DNA from: Gluconobacter sp. Gdi
GTDB taxonomy: Bacteria > Pseudomonadota > Alphaproteobacteria > Acetobacterales > Acetobacteraceae
Direction of reading: 5' to 3'
NCBI RefSeq assembly: GCF_014132155.1
Contig: NZ_BLJQ01000001.1
Coordinates: 496,001-560,000, forward strand
DNA: 64,000 nt
Shown here: piece after piece, positions 63,405 to 64,000 of the stretch
Position numbering within the stretch: the first letter of the stretch is position 1
Layout: each line of letters opens with the position of its first letter
Program-made: the position numbers and the translations under genes
Notes under the pieces: model-generated
What the model saw: the letters and a program-made list of their open reading frames with translations, nothing else
Told to the model about the DNA's origin: nothing
Databases searched by the model: none

Positions 63405-64000
63405 ATGGCGCGCGATCTCGATAATACCGGTTTGATGGGCGAACTCCGCCGGATGGCTCGGACATCTGGTGCAGTCGGCGGTATCGCTGCGCGCCTGGCT
63501 GGAAACCGTCTTGGCATCAAGACGGACAAGGGTGTCCACGCTGAAGGCCTGAAGTCTTCGCTGGGCAATCTGAAGGGGCCGCTCATGAAGGCCGCTCAGC
63601 TTCTGTCCACCATTCCCGGCGCTCTGCCGGACGAATATGCGGAAGAACTGGCTCATCTTCAGGCCAATGCACCCCCGATGGGCTGGAACTTCGTGCGTCG
63701 TCGGATGACGGCGGAACTGGGTGCTGGCTGGGAAAAGAACTTCCGCTCTTTCAGTCATGACGCTGTTGCAGCGGCGTCTCTGGGGCAGGTGCATCGGGCC
63801 CGTCTGGTTGATGGACGCGAAGTGGCCTGCAAGCTCCAGTATCCGGACATGCAGGGCGCGGTGGATTCTGATCTGCGGCAGTTCCGTGCGGCTCTAGGCG
63901 TGTATAAGCGGTTTGAAACAACGATCCGTCAGGACGAGGTTTACACCGAACTGTCTGACCGGCTTCGGGAAGAGCTGGATTATCGTCGGGAAGCCAGTCA
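63405..64000 (+). CDS. ABC1/UbiB-family atypical kinase (5' part, cut by window end)
   Basis: The frame starts with ATG at 63405 and is open to the window edge (about 198 codons). It contains the KxGQ-like signature region LKGPLMKAAQLLSTIPG, the LPDEYAEELAHLQANAPP segment, AAASLGQVHRARLVDGREVACKLQYPD with the Ala-rich loop that replaces the usual Gly-rich loop and the nucleotide-binding Lys, and ELDYRREASQ. ABC1 proteins such as UbiB support ubiquinone synthesis or lipid transport as unusual ATPases. Here neighbours give no ubiquinone context, so it may be a paralogue. Confidence 0.9.
   Translation, partial: MARDLDNTGLMGELRRMARTSGAVGGIAARLAGNRLGIKTDKGVHAEGLKSSLGNLKGPLMKAAQLLSTIPGALPDEYAEELAHLQANAPPMGWNFVRRRMTAELGAGWEKNFRSFSHDAVAAASLGQVHRARLVDGREVACKLQYPDMQGAVDSDLRQFRAALGVYKRFETTIRQDEVYTELSDRLREELDYRREAS

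Overview
The window reads as core chromosome of an alphaproteobacterium, most likely an acetic acid bacterium (Acetobacteraceae, Gluconobacter-like). Pointers are a two-subunit glycyl-tRNA synthetase, an alphaproteobacterial RNase E ending in a GWW motif, the xthA-erpA-dgt-argS-SPOR-scpAB-tatBC-serS neighbourhood, a SUV3-type helicase, a class II DAHP synthase and an L-idonate-type dehydrogenase next to sugar-related functions. This assignment is inference from gene content and moderately high GC, not from a marker gene. No rRNA, tRNA, CRISPR array, transposase or integrase was recognised.

Layout. 1-2.8 kb: tail of an unidentified gene, an orphan family 5 solute-binding protein, and a strikingly AT-rich membrane-protein gene that looks foreign. 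2.8-7.4 kb: purD and xseA back to back, then a small lipoprotein, a PhnA/YjdM-type zinc ribbon protein and an NmrA-type reductase. 7.5-15.1 kb: RNase E, divergent N-acetylmuramoyl-L-alanine amidase, leuA behind a structured leader, a TauE/SafE permease and two tandem glycine-zipper lipoproteins. 15.4-21.1 kb: the complete rod-shape operon mreB-mreC-mreD-mrdA(PBP2)-rodA. 21.1-28.6 kb: idonate-type dehydrogenase, glyQ-glyS followed by a nuclease-helicase gene (DUF2075), and a DUF2076 protein carrying a G9 tract. 28.7-35 kb: Rieske-flavoprotein, aspS, sugar/H+ symporter, CPBP protease and a small secreted protein.

35.1-45.9 kb: xthA and erpA on the minus strand, then a dense plus-strand housekeeping run with ATGA overlaps (dgt, argS, SPOR protein, scpA, scpB, tatB, tatC, serS), a YbaY-META protein and an XRE regulator. 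45.9-55 kb: SUV3-like helicase, fpr, gor, a FUSC efflux protein, an alpha/beta hydrolase, a small secreted protein and alkB. 55.1-64 kb: the translationally coupled trio aroG(class II)-nicotinate phosphoribosyltransferase-unknown acidic protein, a two-domain M16 peptidase, a DUF523 protein, oligoendopeptidase F and the start of an ABC1/UbiB-family kinase.

Functionally the window is dominated by cell-envelope growth (mre/mrd/rod, amidase, SPOR, lipoproteins), translation (GlyRS, AspRS, ArgRS, SerRS), RNA turnover, redox balance (Fpr, Gor, Rieske reductase) and DNA repair (XseA, XthA, AlkB). The most unusual items are the AT-rich membrane ORF at 1787-2761, the PD-(D/E)XK-DUF2075 gene at 22290-24311, the leader and small ORF before leuA, two poly-G tracts near 27.4-27.9 kb, and several perfect inverted repeats. 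I saw no clear multi-gene system of a wholly new kind; the candidates are single genes and cis elements.
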